From Mesobacillus jeotgali (GTDB taxonomy: Bacteria > Bacillota > Bacilli > Bacillales > Cytobacillaceae), in assembly GCF_031759225.1 (NCBI RefSeq), contig NZ_CP134494.1:1114501-1178500 (forward strand): a DNA stretch of 64,000 nucleotides, read 5' to 3'. This document shows positions 61,589 through 64,000 of this stretch, one piece after another; position 1 is the first letter of the stretch; each line of letters starts with the position of its first letter. The translations under genes were made by a program, and so were the position numbers. The notes beneath the pieces were generated by a model. The model was given only the letters and a program-made list of their open reading frames with translations. It was not told where the DNA came from and made no database searches.

Positions 61589-62533
61589 ATGAATAAAGGA
61601 ATTTTAAATCACGAAACAGGGGACCAGGTAGAATTGTTTTTATTGATCAAGCATTCGTCAAAAGGAATTGCCAGCAACGGCAAGCCGTTTTTGACACTCA
61701 TCCTCCAGGATCAGAGCGGGGAGATCGAAGCAAAGCTTTGGGATGTTTCCGAGGAAGATGAAAGTACTTATGGTGCTGAAAGCATTGTGAAAGTACAGGG
61801 GGATATCCAGAATTACCGAGGGCGCAACCAGCTGAAAATCAGGCAAATTCGTCCTGCTTCACCAGTTGACTCTGTCAAACTATCTGATTTTCTTGAGACA
61901 GCCCCAGTCAGCCAGGATGAAATGAGCAGCAAGCTTACCCAATATATATTCGAAATGAAGAATCCTAATATCCAGAGGGTCACAAGACATCTTCTGAAAA
62001 AGCATATGAATGCCTTTATGGAATATCCTGCAGCAACAAAGAACCATCACGAATTTGTTTCAGGACTTGCGTATCATGTTGTCTCAATGCTTGACCTTGC
62101 GAAGTCAATCGCAACATTATACCCAAGCCTTGATAAGGATCTTTTGTATGCGGGAGTCATCCTACATGATTTGGGGAAAGTCATTGAATTATCAGGTCCG
62201 ATTTCTACGACCTATACAGTTGAAGGGAATTTGCTCGGACATATTTCGATCATGGTCAATGAAATTGGCAAGGCTGCCGATGAGTTAGGCATCAGTGGTG
62301 AGGAAATCATCATTCTTCAGCATATGGTCTTAAGTCATCATGGCAAGGCGGAATGGGGCAGCCCGAAACCGCCAATGATCAAAGAGGCGGAAATCCTGCA
62401 TTATATCGATAATTTAGATGCGAAAATGAATATGCTGGACCGTGCGCTATCAAGGGTTAAACCGGGCGAGTTCTCTGAAAGAGTATTCGCGCTTGATAAC
62501 CGCTCATTTTACAAGCCTGTTTTCCATAAGTAA
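61589..62533 (+). CDS. yhaM: 3'-5' exoribonuclease YhaM
   Basis: A 314-residue nuclease. An N-terminal OB fold ([23 protein letters not shown] ... QLKIRQIRP) is followed by an HD domain with H in [12 protein letters not shown], the [14 protein letters not shown] metal site, and H in [12 protein letters not shown]. YhaM degrades RNA and single-stranded DNA from the 3' end in Gram-positive bacteria. ATG 61589 follows GGAGAGGGCTG; an upstream extension is not supported. It lies 76 bp after yhaN. Confidence 0.92.
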   Translation: MNKGILNHETGDQVELFLLIKHSSKGIASNGKPFLTLILQDQSGEIEAKLWDVSEEDESTYGAESIVKVQGDIQNYRGRNQLKIRQIRPASPVDSVKLSDFLETAPVSQDEMSSKLTQYIFEMKNPNIQRVTRHLLKKHMNAFMEYPAATKNHHEFVSGLAYHVVSMLDLAKSIATLYPSLDKDLLYAGVILHDLGKVIELSGPISTTYTVEGNLLGHISIMVNEIGKAADELGISGEEIIILQHMVLSHHGKAEWGSPKPPMIKEAEILHYIDNLDAKMNMLDRALSRVKPGEFSERVFALDNRSFYKPVFHK

Positions 62534-62538
62534 AAAGC

Positions 62539-62577
62539 AAAAGGCCTTATTCCGTTTTATATGGAGGGGCCTTTTTG
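62539..62577 (+). terminator. Intrinsic terminator of yhaM
   Basis: AAAAGGCC ... GGCCTTTTT stem with an 18-bp loop region that itself contains partial pairing. Confidence 0.75.
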
Positions 62578-62680
62578 TTATGTTTCTTTTTACTCCTCAA
62601 AAGGCATATTTGGAAATTTTCTTCATATGAATACAATAAGAGTTCAATTTGGACAACCTTTAAATGGAGGGTATGCAAAA

Positions 62681-62863
62681 ATGTCAATTCCAATCTGGGT
62701 AATAGCAGTCGCAGCAGGAATCGTATTCAGTGCCTTCATGGCAGTGAAAACAGGGAAAGAAGAAAGAAAAGAAGAAATGGAAAGCATTGAGCGTGAGGGC
62801 GAGCTATACATGAAAAGGCTCGAGAGGGAAAAAGAACAGCGTGAACATTCAACGGAAGCATAA
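62681..62863 (+). CDS. yhaL: Sporulation protein YhaL
   Basis: A 60-residue protein with one N-terminal membrane helix (SIPIWVIAVAAGIVFSAFMAV) and a charged cytoplasmic tail (KEERKEEMESIEREGELYMKRLEREKEQRE). This layout matches YhaL, an uncharacterised sporulation-induced protein next to yhaM and prsA in B. subtilis. GGAGG lies 10 bp before ATG 62681. Confidence 0.85.
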   Translation: MSIPIWVIAVAAGIVFSAFMAVKTGKEERKEEMESIEREGELYMKRLEREKEQREHSTEA

Positions 62864-62899
62864 AAAACGCTGGCTCCGAAAATGGAGCCAGCGTTTTTT
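62864..62899. terminator. Bidirectional intrinsic terminator
   Basis: AACGCTGGCTCC-gaaaat-GGAGCCAGCGTT stem with T-runs on both strands between yhaL and prsA. Confidence 0.92.
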
Positions 62900-62903
62900 G
62901 AAA

Positions 62904-63785
62904 TTATTGTGGTGTTTGTACTTCTGCTTCTGGGAATTCAGCAGCACCTTTAAGGTCTTTATCCTTGATCTTAACGTTCGCAGCATCAAGCTCACGCTTC
63001 AGGACCTCTTGAATCTTATTAGAGTCAAGCTGAGCAAGCTTCAGTTCATACTCGAGCTCGTCCTTCATTTCTTCGTAAGATCCTTTTTCTTTCTTCTCGG
63101 TTACCTTGATGATGTGGAAACCGTGCTGGGATTTAACTGGTTCACTGATTTTATTTACTTCAAGGGCATAAGCAGCCTCTTCAAATTCAGGTACCATTTT
63201 GCCAGGACCGAAGAATCCAAGGTCTCCGCCCTGTGCAGCTGAACCAGGGTCCTTTGAGTATTCCTTCGCTAAATCCTCAAACTTTGCGCCTTCGTCAAGC
63301 TTCTTCTTCACTTCCTGTGCAGTCTTTTCGTCTTCTACAAGGATATGGCTTGCCTTGATTTCAGGCTTGTACTCTTCATAACGCTTTTTGACTTCATCTT
63401 CACTGACTTTCACGTCTTTAAGTGCAGCTTTTTCCATTAGAAGCTGATCTTTAAGGACTTCTTTTAATTCTTCTTCGTCTTTAAGCTGGTTTTGCTGTAG
63501 AACTAGCTCGAAGTTCTCTCCAAGCTCATCCTTAAGCTCGGCCACTTTTTCCTCAACCTCTTTATCCGTTACTTCATAATTTTCCGCAAGAACTTTTTGG
63601 TATAGCAATTCTTGAAGCGCTTGCTCTCCATACTTTTCCTTCATTGATTGATAAAGTTCTTCTTTCGTGATGTTGCCCGCCTTCGACTCAACGATCACTT
63701 CCGAAGAATCAGCATTATCGTTGCTGCAAGCACCTAAACCCATTACTCCGGCTGCAACCGTGAGGGAAATTATCATTTTTTTCAT
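62904..63785 (-). CDS. prsA: Foldase lipoprotein PrsA
   Basis: A 293-residue extracytoplasmic lipoprotein with peptidyl-prolyl isomerase activity that helps secreted proteins fold. The lipobox is LGAC with Cys20 as the lipidated residue. An N-terminal chaperone domain flanks a parvulin domain (IKASHILVEDEKTAQEVKKKLDEGAKFEDLAKEYSKDPGSAAQGGDLGFFGPGKMVPEFEEA in parts, ending QHGFHIIKV). ATG 63785 follows AGGAG at 9 bp; an ATG three codons earlier has the site too close. Essential in B. subtilis. It is a single-gene unit ending in a shared terminator. Confidence 0.95.
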   Translation of the reverse strand: MKKMIISLTVAAGVMGLGACSNDNADSSEVIVESKAGNITKEELYQSMKEKYGEQALQELLYQKVLAENYEVTDKEVEEKVAELKDELGENFELVLQQNQLKDEEELKEVLKDQLLMEKAALKDVKVSEDEVKKRYEEYKPEIKASHILVEDEKTAQEVKKKLDEGAKFEDLAKEYSKDPGSAAQGGDLGFFGPGKMVPEFEEAAYALEVNKISEPVKSQHGFHIIKVTEKKEKGSYEEMKDELEYELKLAQLDSNKIQEVLKRELDAANVKIKDKDLKGAAEFPEAEVQTPQ

Positions 63786-63978
63786 GGTGAACATCTCCTA
63801 AACAGAAAATTCTAGTGGCCGTTTTTAATCCACAAACTCTACTATAACATAATTTCAATTTTCTACAAAAAATATGTAATGGGTAATATTGGGTATTTAT
63901 GGAGATGGGCGAATATCTATACCGTTTTCTCACCGGTGCATAGGATGGAGAGAAGAGAAAAAAAGGAGGTAGTTGAAA

Positions 63979-64000
63979 ATGGGCCACTATAATTCAGGCT
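63979..64000 (+). CDS. Start of a gene running out of the window
   Basis: AAAGGAGG lies 10 bp before ATG 63979, and seven codons (MGHYNSG) are visible. The opening resembles the small YjcZ-type sporulation proteins, which begin with Gly/Tyr-rich text followed by SGFAL, but seven residues are not enough to decide. No function is claimed. Confidence 0.4.

Overview
The window is chromosomal DNA of a low-to-moderate GC, endospore-forming Bacillaceae. This follows from SpoVR, an alpha/beta-type SASP, YheC/D coat-associated ATP-grasp proteins, YhaL, ThiT behind a TPP riboswitch, SigY-YxlC-YxlD, and strong AGGAGG Shine-Dalgarno sites with frequent TTG/GTG starts. The gene order (yhdC-yhdB-spoVR ... 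yheE-D-C-A ... yhaX-hemZ-yhaR-yhaQ-yhaP-yhaO-yhaN-yhaM-yhaL-prsA) recalls the spoVR-to-prsA arc of the Bacillus subtilis chromosome, with accessory genes inserted. A Mesobacillus/Cytobacillus-like host is an inference. I see no prophage, transposase or CRISPR array.

Layout. 1-5.1 kb: end of pgcA, an SDR, YhdB/YhdC-like proteins, SpoVR, and a CzcD zinc exporter with its CzrA-type repressor. 5.4-12.9 kb: DUF202 protein, a c-di-GMP GGDEF-EAL protein, a guanidine-I riboswitch with gdx, and a PadR unit with two matching operators. 13-22.3 kb: B12-binding radical SAM protein, CDF transporter, an MpfA/CorC-like protein with a long structured leader, two sporulation-type histidine kinases, GNAT, and a dicarboxylate symporter. 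22.5-27.2 kb: TPP riboswitch-thiT, feoA-feoB plus a small Cys-rich Feo protein under candidate Fnr and Fur sites, an XRE regulator and a Usp. 27.3-32.2 kb: a 52-bp repeat array, a class A PBP with a repetitive acidic tail, an HPr-like protein lacking the phospho-histidine, and an MFS transporter. 32.3-37.7 kb: sigY-yxlC-yxlD followed by a leader-controlled BmrCD-type multidrug ABC exporter. 38-43 kb: fumC, a SASP gene whose predicted leader carries two tRNA-like elements, msmX, a PucR-type regulator and a CstR-like persulfide sensor. 43-49 kb: the yhe cluster with four tandem ATP-grasp genes. 49.1-49.7 kb: a twelve-unit 52-bp array. 49.9-64 kb: the yha cluster, hemZ and prsA.

Most unusual signals: (1) three unrelated-sequence tandem arrays (27.4, 49.1 and 56.3 kb) that share exactly the same 52-bp period, close to five turns of B-DNA, with inverted repeats in the units and no visible indels between copies; (2) two D-arm-less tRNA-like sequences between a sigma-G-type promoter and the SASP gene; (3) the two-peptide, two-terminator leader in front of the BmrCD exporter; (4) the long structured leader of the MpfA-like gene. 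All functional calls come from reading sequence and motifs; no database search was run.
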